DNA of 8,099 bases from Thiotrichaceae bacterium (GCA_002746365.1 NVWZ01000008.1:24945-33043), one strand, 5' to 3'. Shown: positions 1 to 6,214, counted from the stretch's first letter. Translations and numbers: made by a program. Notes: generated from the letters alone by a model not told the origin.

Positions 1-342
1 GAGTTTATTTATGATCGTCCGTTCCTGTGGGGTTCGAAACGTACAGGGCCTGATTTACATCGTGTTGGTGGTCGCTATTCCGATGATTGGCATCGTGTGC
101 ACTTAATCAATCCCCGTGATGTTGTACCCGAATCGATTATGCCGGCTTACCCCTGGTTAGCTGAGAATGCGCTCGATACCAGCGATATTCAGACCAAAAT
201 GAAAACCTTGGTCATGTTGGGGCACCCTTATTCTGATGCCGAAATTGAAGCCGCTCCTGCCGCTTTAGAAGGTAAAACAGAGATGGATGCTGTGGTGACT
301 TACTTGCAAGGCCTGGGCTTGCATATAAAGCAGCGTCGTTAA
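1..342 (+). CDS. ccoO: cbb3-type cytochrome c oxidase subunit II (CcoO), C-terminal fragment
   Basis: Frame 1 is open from the first base to a TAA at 340-342, giving the last 113 residues of a protein whose start lies left of the window. The peptide contains [20 protein letters not shown], then a DVVPES motif and MPAYPWL, which are strongly conserved in CcoO/FixO. CcoO is the membrane-anchored monohaem c-type subunit of cbb3 oxidase. It passes electrons from CcoP to the catalytic CcoN subunit on the periplasmic side. The haem-binding CXXCH and the N-terminal anchor are in the missing part. The fragment ends in a basic tail (KQRR). ccoQ follows after 29 bp, so the two are almost certainly co-transcribed. 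The identification is firm; the gene is cut only by the window edge. Confidence 0.95.
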   Translation, partial: EFIYDRPFLWGSKRTGPDLHRVGGRYSDDWHRVHLINPRDVVPESIMPAYPWLAENALDTSDIQTKMKTLVMLGHPYSDAEIEAAPAALEGKTEMDAVVTYLQGLGLHIKQRR

Positions 343-371
343 ACGGTGGGCGCATTGGGGGATTTATAACG

Positions 372-536
372 ATGGATACAACATTACTTCAAATACTCTG
401 GACGGTTTTTGCCTTTGTGTTTTTTATGGCTGTCGTTGTTTGGGCATTAAGTGGTCGTCGCAAGAAAGACTTTGATAAAGCAGCAAGAATGGCGATTGAT
501 GATGACTATTCATTAACTGACGAGCAAAAACGTTAA
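372..536 (+). CDS. ccoQ: cbb3-type cytochrome oxidase small subunit CcoQ
   Basis: This 54-residue ORF starts at an ATG 29 bp after ccoO and ends with TAA. A G-rich stretch (TTGGGGGA, ending about 10 nt before the ATG) can act as ribosome binding site. The protein has one predicted transmembrane helix (about residues 5-26, WTVFAFVFFMAVVVWAL), then a basic stop-transfer patch (GRRKK, 28-32) and a charged cytoplasmic tail. Size, topology and position between ccoO and ccoP match CcoQ/FixQ, the single-helix subunit that stabilises the CcoP-CcoNO interaction and is not needed for catalysis. Sequence conservation in this family is low, so the call rests mainly on synteny and topology. Confidence 0.9.
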   Translation: MDTTLLQILWTVFAFVFFMAVVVWALSGRRKKDFDKAARMAIDDDYSLTDEQKR

Positions 537-637
537 CTAAAACATTATTATATTTAGCACTATTCAACGTTTTTAGATAATGAGTAGTACTGAAAAATGA
601 TATTGGAAATATTTTTATAAGGTTATGAGGAATTACT

Positions 638-1555
638 ATGTCTGACTTTACCAGTGAATTCTGGAGTTGGTATATTATCGCAATCGCAGGCGGTGGTATT
701 GTCTGGTTGGTCTATCTATTGAAAGCCACGAATAAAGCTGACGCTAAAGAAGATCAGGGTGTGCCAACCGGGCATGTCTGGGATGAAGATCTGGAAGAGT
801 TGAATAACCCGCTGCCGCGCTGGTGGTTGGTGATGTTTTATATGACCATTGCGTTTGGGGTGGTCTATCTTATCCTGTATCCGGGTATGGGTACTTTCAA
901 AGGTGTATTGGGCTGGACTCAAGTTGGTGAATACGAACAGGAAGTAGCGGATGCTGATGCCGAGTTTGGCCCCCTGTTCGCTCAGTTTCAACAGACACCG
1001 ATAGCGGAGTTGGCAACCAATAAAAAAGCCATTAATGCAGGTGAACGCTTATATATGAGTTACTGTTCAGTATGCCATGGCTCGGATGCACGTGGCGCAC
1101 CGGGATTCCCTAATCTTCGTGATAATGACTGGTTGTATGGTGGTACACCGGATCAGATCGAAGCCTCTATCATGAATGGGCGAGTCGGTATTATGCCCGC
1201 CTGGGAAGCGCCTCTCGGTGGTGAAGAAGGGGTTAATCAGGTGGCTAATTATGTGATGAGTCTGGCAGGGCGTAAGATTGATGAAGAGTTGGCATTAGCA
1301 GGTAAACCTAAGTTCGGTATGTTCTGCGCGGGTTGCCATATGCCGGATGGCACCGGTAATATCGCATTGGGTGCGCCTGATCTGACTAATAATATCTGGT
1401 TGTACGGTGGTTCACCGCGAGCTATCAAAGAGTCGATTGCAAAAGGGCGTAAAGGTGTAATGCCTGCTCACAGAGAGTTTCTGGGTAAAGATAAGTCGCA
1501 TGTCCTGGCTGCCTATGTTTATAGTTTGTCTCATGAGTCTGACTATAATAAGTAG
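638..1555 (+). CDS. ccoP: cbb3-type cytochrome c oxidase dihaem subunit III (CcoP)
   Basis: The 305-residue product is full length for CcoP. Two N-terminal membrane helices lie at about residues 10-28 and 61-80, the usual arrangement in gammaproteobacterial CcoP. The conserved GHVWDEDLEELNNPLPRWW segment (45-63) precedes the second helix. Two cytochrome c domains follow. Domain one has CSVCH (C143, C146, H147), with M186 in IMPAWE as likely axial ligand. Domain two has CAGCH (C230, C233, H234), with M275 in GVMPAH as likely ligand. Both carry the family's NDWLYGG/NIWLYGG signature. CcoP accepts electrons from soluble or membrane cytochromes and delivers them to CcoO. The ATG has a GAGGAA ribosome site upstream. 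The 101 bp to ccoQ holds no recognisable gene. Confidence 0.98.
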   Translation: MSDFTSEFWSWYIIAIAGGGIVWLVYLLKATNKADAKEDQGVPTGHVWDEDLEELNNPLPRWWLVMFYMTIAFGVVYLILYPGMGTFKGVLGWTQVGEYEQEVADADAEFGPLFAQFQQTPIAELATNKKAINAGERLYMSYCSVCHGSDARGAPGFPNLRDNDWLYGGTPDQIEASIMNGRVGIMPAWEAPLGGEEGVNQVANYVMSLAGRKIDEELALAGKPKFGMFCAGCHMPDGTGNIALGAPDLTNNIWLYGGSPRAIKESIAKGRKGVMPAHREFLGKDKSHVLAAYVYSLSHESDYNK

Positions 1556-1627
1556 TAGAGTCTTAGATATTGAGTAGAAAGCCTTGTACAGCTTGTATGA
1601 ATAATAGTATTAGGGCAGTATAGAAGC

Positions 1628-1906
1628 ATGAATGCGATACCCCTTATACAGCGTGTGGTAGCAATACTTTGGCCGTCTTTTATCATGGCCGGTATTGCCA
1701 CCATTCTGTTTACTACTGCATTCGATCCCGCCGTTATTTTTATCGATTATGATATCAGTCGAATCGGTGGTTACAGTGTCTTCTTTTTTCTGTTCTGGTT
1801 GTTCGGCGCGATTACTGCAACGGCAACCTGTTACTTTTTAAAGCCCTGTGAAGCGCTGAGTAAACGACGAGATAATCAGCAAGCAGAAAATTCTGCTTCA
1901 GTGTAA
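1628..1906 (+). CDS. small two-helix membrane protein of the cbb3 oxidase locus, function unknown
   Basis: This 92-residue protein has two hydrophobic segments, about residues 10-31 (ILWPSFIMAGIATILF core) and 47-71 (VFFFLFWLFG core). They are joined by a loop with FDP and ending in RIGG, and followed by a basic polar tail. It contains two cysteines, C68 and C74, at the end of helix two (CYFLKPC). It sits 72 bp after ccoP and 118 bp before ccoG on the same strand, which makes a real, co-expressed gene likely. Small two-helix proteins are, as I recall, found at this place in other gammaproteobacterial cco clusters, but I cannot tie it to a named family. A role in oxidase assembly or stability is inferred from position only. 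The start is not certain: the ribosome site (AGAAG, about 2 nt from the ATG) is poor. Confidence 0.75.
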   Translation: MNAIPLIQRVVAILWPSFIMAGIATILFTTAFDPAVIFIDYDISRIGGYSVFFFLFWLFGAITATATCYFLKPCEALSKRRDNQQAENSASV

Positions 1907-2024
1907 TTGCTGACCTGAGACTCCAGTTAAATCTGTCTGTAGCCCATCGAGAGTATTGTTTAATAATACCGTTAAACACGACTAAATTTGCGCCAGAATA
2001 ACAGTATAAGGTAATAAGCTAATA

Positions 2025-3455
2025 ATGGTTGATAAGGCATCTACAGCTAAGCGCGCGCCGGCAGTTGACACGAAATCGTCTGATGATGTTGAAAAGTCAC
2101 TGTATGCGAAAAGCGAAAAGATCTATCCGCGTGAAGTGCATGGTTTATTTGCTGCGTTACGAACAACCGGTGTGGCGGTTTTGTTAGGCATGTATTACAT
2201 CACGCCATGGCTGCAATGGGATGGACGTCAGGCCGTGTTATTCGATTTACCTGAACGTAAATTTTATATTCTCAACATGGTGTTTTGGCCGCAGGACTTT
2301 TTTTATCTTGCCTTGATGTTGATTGTGGCCGCGTTGGGTTTATTTTTTGTGACCAAACTTGCTGGTCGAGTATGGTGTGGTTTTGCCTGCCCGCAAACGG
2401 TTTGGACAGAAGCCTTTTTATGGATAGAAAGAAAAGTTGAAGGCTCACGACCCCAGCAGATGAAGCTGGATAATGCGCCTAATTCATTTCGTAAGATTCG
2501 TATCAAAGCCACCAAGCATTTTATCTGGATTACTTTCTCGCTCTTTACCGGTCTGACATTTGTTGGTTATTTCTCGTCGATGCGGGAACTGACAGCAAAC
2601 TTTGTCACCTTTAATAACGGTCCCTGGGAAGCCTTCTGGATCTATTTCTATGCGCTTGCTACATACGGAAATGCGGGTTGGCTAAGAGAGCAGGTATGCA
2701 TGTATATGTGCCCGTATGCCCGTTTTCAGAGTGCGATGTTCGATAACGATACGATGATTATCTCGTTTGATACATCACGCGGTCTACCGATGGGAGCGAG
2801 AAAGAAAACAGCGGACAAAGTTGAAGCGGGGTTGGGTGACTGTATTGACTGTACCATCTGTGTGCAGGTTTGCCCGACGGGGATCGATATTCGTGATGGC
2901 CTGCAGTATCAGTGTATAGGTTGCGCTGCCTGTATCGATGCCTGTGATGACGTTATGGATAAGATGGGATATGAGCAGGGTCTCATTAGTTACACCACAG
3001 AAAACGCCATCATGGGTAAAAAAACGCATATACTTCGACCCAGTATCATCATCTATGCATTAATTTTATTGGGTATAATCGCTGCCACTTTTTATTCAAT
3101 TGTGACACGCATACCGATTGCCATGGATGTTATACGTGATCGTAACAGCCTTTATCGTGAGACCAATGAAGGCCTGATTGAAAATGTTTATACTATTAAA
3201 TTAATGAATATGGATAAGCAGAATCACATATTTAAATTAAGCGTTGCTGGTATACCTGATCTCCTACTTAAAAAGGACACTGACATTATTGAAGTAAACA
3301 GTGGTGAAATTATTGAGTTACCAGTACGTATACAAGTCGATGCCTATAACCTTAAGAGTCGCAGTAGTGAGATCTTCTTTACTCTCGATGCTAAAGAGGT
3401 TGATGATTTAACGGTGACTGAAGAAGCACGGTTCTTAGGGCCAGCTTTTAAATAA
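2025..3455 (+). CDS. ccoG: cytochrome c oxidase accessory protein CcoG (FixG/RdxA family)
   Basis: The 476-residue product matches the usual size of CcoG. It is a polytopic iron-sulfur membrane protein that reduces copper(II) for CuB insertion during cbb3 assembly in studied bacteria. Helices lie at about 44-62, 91-110, 165-185, 203-217 and 338-362. Conserved cysteine pairs occur in VWCGFACPQTVW (C118, C122) and in VCMYMCPYARFQ (C225, C229). Two ferredoxin-type 4Fe-4S motifs follow: C273, C276, C279, C283 and C297, C300, C303, C307. The segment from about residue 375 to the end is the periplasmic Ig-like FixG C-terminal domain. The gene continues the cco run and ccoH follows after 127 bp. The ribosome site (AAGG, about 13 nt before the ATG) is weak. 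I found no convincing FNR box in the 118-bp gap upstream. Confidence 0.97.
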   Translation: MVDKASTAKRAPAVDTKSSDDVEKSLYAKSEKIYPREVHGLFAALRTTGVAVLLGMYYITPWLQWDGRQAVLFDLPERKFYILNMVFWPQDFFYLALMLIVAALGLFFVTKLAGRVWCGFACPQTVWTEAFLWIERKVEGSRPQQMKLDNAPNSFRKIRIKATKHFIWITFSLFTGLTFVGYFSSMRELTANFVTFNNGPWEAFWIYFYALATYGNAGWLREQVCMYMCPYARFQSAMFDNDTMIISFDTSRGLPMGARKKTADKVEAGLGDCIDCTICVQVCPTGIDIRDGLQYQCIGCAACIDACDDVMDKMGYEQGLISYTTENAIMGKKTHILRPSIIIYALILLGIIAATFYSIVTRIPIAMDVIRDRNSLYRETNEGLIENVYTIKLMNMDKQNHIFKLSVAGIPDLLLKKDTDIIEVNSGEIIELPVRIQVDAYNLKSRSSEIFFTLDAKEVDDLTVTEEARFLGPAFK

Positions 3456-3582
3456 AAGGTTGGAGTTTCGTCAGAACTTAGGTTAATTAATAAGAATTGC
3501 CTTAAAATAACATTTTTCTTTCCAGTCATTTCGGTTAAAGGCGTACCAGAATGACGAACAAATATAGAAGTGATAATAAATT

Positions 3583-4089
3583 ATGGAAATTATTGAAACC
3601 AATAAACCCTGGCATAAATATCCTCTGGTCTGGATGATGATTGCAATACCGTCGTCTGCCGTATTCATGGGTGTTATCTTGCTCTGGCTGGCAATAGATA
3701 CCGACGATGGTCTGGTTGCCGACGATTATTACAAGCTGGGATTGGAGATTAATCGTGTCATTATTCGTGATAAAAAAGCAGCTGAACTAGGCGTGAGTGC
3801 TATTATTAAGTTTGATAACACCAATAGAGTAATTAACCTTATCTTCAATAAAGGAGCGCTGACAGTGTTTCCAGATACCTTGCAGTTAAGTTTTCAACAT
3901 GCCACTCGGGCGAATAGTGATGTCGTGGTTAACATGAATCATGGCATCGACAATCAATATGTTGGGAATATCAAAGAAGCGCTAACAGAAGGTATCTGGT
4001 ATTTCGAACTGGTTGATGATGATTGGAAGATTAATGCACGTAGTCATGTTCAGAAACAGAACGTGATTGAATTAATTAGTGGATATTAA
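3583..4089 (+). CDS. ccoH: cbb3 oxidase assembly protein CcoH (FixH family)
   Basis: This 168-residue protein has one N-terminal membrane helix (about residues 14-37). It is followed by the FixH hallmark: acidic DTDDGLVADDYYKLGLEIN (39-57) and then a basic segment. The rest is a periplasmic beta-rich domain. CcoH is a small membrane factor needed for stable cbb3 oxidase; it associates with the complex and is often encoded between ccoG and ccoI. Here ccoG precedes it, but no ccoI follows. The ATG has only a weak ribosome site (GAAG, about 13 nt upstream). The 127 bp between ccoG and ccoH hold no other supported gene. The TAA stop codon lies inside a 35-bp palindrome that also occurs after purH. 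Confidence 0.93.
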   Translation: MEIIETNKPWHKYPLVWMMIAIPSSAVFMGVILLWLAIDTDDGLVADDYYKLGLEINRVIIRDKKAAELGVSAIIKFDNTNRVINLIFNKGALTVFPDTLQLSFQHATRANSDVVVNMNHGIDNQYVGNIKEALTEGIWYFELVDDDWKINARSHVQKQNVIELISGY

Positions 4090-4120
4090 GGGCACCTCTA
4101 TTAATTGCTTGTGCCCTTAA
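4086..4120 (+). repeat. 35-bp palindromic repeat, copy 1, starting inside the ccoH stop codon
   Basis: A perfect 10-bp inverted repeat (TTAAGGGCAC at 4086-4095 and GTGCCCTTAA at 4111-4120) encloses the 15-nt centre CTCTATTAATTGCTT. A second copy with 32 of 35 identical bases lies at 6281-6315 in the opposite orientation, and its centre is identical. The left arm includes the ccoH TAA (4087-4089). As RNA it would form a stable hairpin right at the end of the cco mRNA. No T tract follows, so it is not a standard intrinsic terminator. It may instead stabilise the 3' end or be a dispersed REP/MITE-type element. Confidence 0.85.
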
Positions 4121-4142
4121 GACTAGTAAAGAGTTAATCAAT

Positions 4143-4220
4143 GTCATTGCGAGTGCGGCGTAGTCATTTTTTTAAGCGACGGTGACCTTTATGGAATTGC
4201 TGCGCCGCACTCTTAATGAC
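4143..4220. repeat. 78-bp imperfect inverted-repeat element (REP/MITE-like)
   Basis: Left arm 4143-4163 (GTCATTGCGAGTGCGGCGTAG) and the reverse complement of right arm 4200-4220 agree at 18 of 21 positions. The spacer is 36 nt. The arms begin with GTCATT. The right arm read in reverse runs on to GCAATTCC, recalling the widespread bacterial repeats of the form GTCATTGCGAG...GCAATC. It contains no ORF. I see no clear target-site duplication. It is probably a non-autonomous, dispersed palindromic element. Confidence 0.7.
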
Positions 4221-4223
4221 AAA

Positions 4224-4251
4224 ATTTTTCATTTTTCATTTTTCATTTTTC
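4224..4251. repeat. tandem heptamer repeat, 4 x ATTTTTC
   Basis: Four perfect consecutive copies of ATTTTTC fill 28 bp, starting 3 bp after the inverted-repeat element. The tract is noncoding and lies 76 bp upstream of the -35 box of the secreted repeat-protein gene. Such tracts can vary in copy number by slippage. Its strong A/T bias could also bend DNA or act as an UP-like element, though it is far from the promoter. The rest of the 4090-4436 gap holds no gene. Confidence 0.85.
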
Positions 4252-4326
4252 AACTCTCTCTCGCCCCAAATTCTAAGAATTCGTCTGATTTTGAAATAGC
4301 ATGATAAAAAAATTGTAGACTAAGTC

Positions 4327-4355
4327 TTGACAGTATTAGTTAATTCTAATATACT
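4327..4355 (+). promoter_or_regulatory. sigma-70 promoter of the secreted repeat-protein gene
   Basis: TTGACA (4327-4332, perfect consensus) is followed by an A/T-rich 17-nt spacer and TATACT (4350-4355, one mismatch to TATAAT). Transcription should start near 4361-4363, giving a leader of about 75 nt. This is the strongest promoter-like sequence I see in the window and fits a highly expressed single-gene unit. Confidence 0.85.
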
Positions 4356-4364
4356 TATTTTCAT

Positions 4365-4379
4365 TGGTCGTACAGACCA
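4365..4379 (+). other. short perfect inverted repeat at the start of the leader
   Basis: TGGTC and GACCA flank a 5-nt GTACA loop just after the expected transcription start. It could form a 5'-terminal hairpin that protects the mRNA, or be a small operator. With only 5 bp per arm, chance is a real alternative. Confidence 0.35.
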
Positions 4380-4436
4380 TAAGCGCATGAAAATAAATTT
4401 TAATTTTGCTGTTAACTAATTTTGAGGATTTAAACT

Positions 4437-4958
4437 ATGAAAACTTTACAACTACTTGCTGCTGCAACTATTTTAGCGACTTCTACTGCTGTTACTGCTG
4501 ACTGGAATATGCCTTTTTTCGGTGATAACAACAGCTCAAACTCTAACTCAAGCATGAACAATGACGGAACAGGTACAGGATCTGGAAACAGTGCTGCTGA
4601 CGGCTCTGGTGAAGGTTCAGGTTCTTTTTCTTTCGGTATGAAAGCGTCAGGTAAAGGTTCGGCTAAAGGCGATACTAAAACTGACGGAAGCTACGCGGGT
4701 GACAGCCAAACTTCAGGAAACGGTAGCTCTGCTAATGGTTCTAACGGTTCTTACAATGGTAGCAACGATATGAATCAAGCAGGTAATGGTTCAGGTGCAG
4801 GTAACGGTGCTGCTGACGGTTCTGGTCAGGCTGACGGTTCTTTCTCTTTCGGTATGAAAGCATCAGCTAAAGGTAATGGTAACGCACGTGGTAACGGTGC
4901 TAGCGATTACACGGGTACTAACAGTACAACAACGGCTACACAAACTACAACTAAATAA
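4437..4958 (+). CDS. secreted Gly/Ser/Asn-rich repeat protein, unknown function
   Basis: The gene encodes 173 residues. A Sec-type signal peptide (MKTLQLLAAATILATSTAVTA) has a likely cut after A21, leaving a mature protein of about 152 residues that begins DWNMPFFGDNN. The mature part is low-complexity, rich in Gly, Ser, Asn, Ala and Thr, and has no cysteine. It contains two copies of a module of about 29 residues (50-78 and 122-150), exactly 72 residues apart, each centred on GSFSFGMKAS and preceded by AADGSG. The tail is Thr-rich (TTTATQTTTK). The ribosome site GAGGA (4424-4428) lies 8 nt before the ATG. A near-consensus promoter and a strong terminator flank the gene, so it is a monocistron and probably highly expressed; glycine is mostly coded GGT. 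I do not recognise the family. The composition suggests an extracytoplasmic structural protein. Sulfur-globule envelope, matrix and surface-layer roles are guesses. Confidence 0.85.
   Translation: MKTLQLLAAATILATSTAVTADWNMPFFGDNNSSNSNSSMNNDGTGTGSGNSAADGSGEGSGSFSFGMKASGKGSAKGDTKTDGSYAGDSQTSGNGSSANGSNGSYNGSNDMNQAGNGSGAGNGAADGSGQADGSFSFGMKASAKGNGNARGNGASDYTGTNSTTTATQTTTK
4584..4670 (+). repeat. intragenic module, copy 1 (residues 50-78)
   Basis: This stretch encodes GNSAADGSGEGSGSFSFGMK followed by a Lys/Gly/Ser segment. It matches the module at 4800-4886, 216 bp downstream. Over the SFSFGMKAS core the two DNA copies differ at only 3 of about 37 positions. That points to a fairly recent internal duplication or to strong constraint. 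Confidence 0.8.
4800..4886 (+). repeat. intragenic module, copy 2 (residues 122-150)
   Basis: This stretch encodes GNGAADGSGQADGSFSFGMK and then a Lys/Gly/Asn segment. It aligns without gaps to copy 1 up to about KASAKG. The register of exactly 72 codons suggests that a longer unit of Gly/Ser/Asn linker plus module was duplicated and that the linker then diverged. Confidence 0.8.
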
Positions 4959-4976
4959 GTATTTCTTATTTAGAAT

Positions 4977-5017
4977 AAAAACCCCGTCTTCTGGATTCCA
5001 GAAGGCGGGGTTTTTTT
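4977..5017. terminator. strong intrinsic terminator, probably bidirectional
   Basis: A 13-bp stem (CCCCGTCTTCTGG at 4982-4994 with CCAGAAGGCGGGG at 4998-5010, one U-G wobble) has a 3-nt loop and is followed by seven T (5011-5017). Five A (4977-4981) precede it, so the - strand reads as a hairpin followed by T5. It ends the secreted-protein transcript 19 bp after its stop. It can also end the convergent cyclase transcript about 80 bp after that stop. Confidence 0.93.
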
Positions 5018-5031
5018 ATGCGCAACACTAT

Positions 5032-5070
5032 TGTCGTTCCTAATTATCGTTTCCTCTTATCGTTCCCAGA
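5032..5070. repeat. three degenerate 13-bp tandem units (TCGTTCC-type)
   Basis: TGTCGTTCCTAAT, TATCGTTTCCTCT and TATCGTTCCCAGA follow each other in a 13-bp period between the terminator and the end of the cyclase gene. They share only the TCGTTYC core, so this may be a decayed repeat or chance. Confidence 0.35.
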
Positions 5071-5089
5071 TGGATGGGGCAATGTTTGT

Positions 5090-6214
5090 TCAGACAGCCA
5101 TTTTCTGAATCACAACCTGGTTTCTACCGGTTTGTTTTGCCTGATATAAAGCCTGATCCGCTTTACCCAGTAATAATTTATCAAGGTCATCGATAATCTT
5201 AGGTGATAGTTTTTTATCGCTGGATTGCAACTGGAGTTTTATCTGACTGAGTGATGCCAGTCCGATTGAAACCGTCATGCTTAAAGTGCTGTCTTCGATG
5301 ATGAGTTTTTGTTGTTCGACCTGGCTGCGTATGCGTTCGGCTACTTCGTGTGCAAGTTGTATTCCGGTGTCGGGCAATATGATGGCAAATTCCTCACCGC
5401 CATAGCGCGCTACAATATCACTTGAACGTACTTGTTCGCGCATGAGGACAACCAGTCTAACCAGAACCGCGTCGCCAACCTGATGGCCATGTCGATCATT
5501 AATCTGTTTGAAGAAATCGACGTCGATAAACAGGCAAACTAAATCAGTTTTCTTGCGTACGCAGCGATCAACTTCGTGTTTTAAGCGTTCATCAAAATAG
5601 CGTCGATTGTAGGCATTGGTTAAACCATCCTGATAGCCAAGCTCTAACGTGCGTTGTCGATTGATACAGTTTTCGATTGAAATGGCAATCATCGCGCCCA
5701 GCTTTTGTAAAAAAGCGGTACCGTCATCATGGCTATATCGTGTCGGGTCTTTACTGAGTAATAATTGAATGCCAATGATTTCGTCGCCACGTTTTAGTGG
5801 CAGTATGGCGGCAGACTGGTATTTATTGGTGTCTTTAATATTGATTAACCAGTCGTATTTGTTAATGATGCGGGTGCCAAGCACGGGCGTATTCGGAATA
5901 TCTGAAATTAGCAATTTGCTGGTTTCGGTATCGATGAAACTCAGCCCTTTATAGCTGTGTTGGTAGCTTTCAGTCAATAAACGTTCGACTTCGTGGAAGC
6001 GATCAACCAGGCAAAGCCTGATCTCGTCGATACGAAATTTTTTCTGATCTTGCAGTAGTAAATTAAACAAATCGCCGGGGCCCTGAGCGGCGACAACAGA
6101 CAAAGAGAAGTCATCAAACGAGGTTTGCGTTTGTTCGTTACGGCGTGCTTCCTTGAGAAGTTTGTCGAGTTTCTCCCGCAGTTGCCGATTTTCTTCTAGG
6201 CGGTTATCTTCCAT
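5090..6214 (-). CDS. diguanylate cyclase with N-terminal coiled-coil and GAF/DUF484-like sensor domain
   Basis: The 374-residue protein starts with a charged heptad-like segment (about 1-30, EENRQLREKLDKLLKEARRN). A GAF-type or DUF484-like domain follows (about 35-185), then a GGDEF domain (about 192-372). It has no membrane helix, so it is cytoplasmic. The cyclase core is intact: DVDFFKQINDRHGHQVGD (231-248) carries the metal- and GTP-binding residues, and GGEEF (272-276) is the active-site loop. RSSD (263-266), exactly five residues before GGEEF, fits the RxxD product-inhibition site. The enzyme should make c-di-GMP from GTP under control of the N-terminal domain, whose ligand is unknown. 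It lies 105 bp after purH on the same strand. No clear ribosome site precedes the ATG, and I found no convincing promoter in the gap, so read-through from purH is plausible. Confidence 0.93.
   Translation of the reverse strand: MEDNRLEENRQLREKLDKLLKEARRNEQTQTSFDDFSLSVVAAQGPGDLFNLLLQDQKKFRIDEIRLCLVDRFHEVERLLTESYQHSYKGLSFIDTETSKLLISDIPNTPVLGTRIINKYDWLINIKDTNKYQSAAILPLKRGDEIIGIQLLLSKDPTRYSHDDGTAFLQKLGAMIAISIENCINRQRTLELGYQDGLTNAYNRRYFDERLKHEVDRCVRKKTDLVCLFIDVDFFKQINDRHGHQVGDAVLVRLVVLMREQVRSSDIVARYGGEEFAIILPDTGIQLAHEVAERIRSQVEQQKLIIEDSTLSMTVSIGLASLSQIKLQLQSSDKKLSPKIIDDLDKLLLGKADQALYQAKQTGRNQVVIQKMAV

Noticed and set aside
716..991. A 91-codon - strand ORF opposite ccoP
   Set aside because: It overlaps the clearly functional ccoP reading frame, and the peptide has no recognisable features.
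1950..1970. Partial palindrome (GTATT...AATAC) upstream of ccoG as a possible FNR/Anr box
   Set aside because: It does not fit TTGAT-N4-ATCAA; the arms are only 5 bp and A/T-rich. An FNR site, if present, is more likely upstream of ccoN, outside the window.
3551..3637. Short ORF starting at ATGACG upstream of and overlapping the ccoH start, a possible leader peptide
   Set aside because: About 28 codons, no ribosome site and no recognisable content; it ends inside ccoH in another frame. Chance overlap is the simpler reading.
4143..4260. Possible CRISPR or structured RNA in the repeat-rich gap
   Set aside because: The repeats are of different kinds, with no regular repeat-spacer alternation and no cas genes. 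The heptamers are directly adjacent without spacers.
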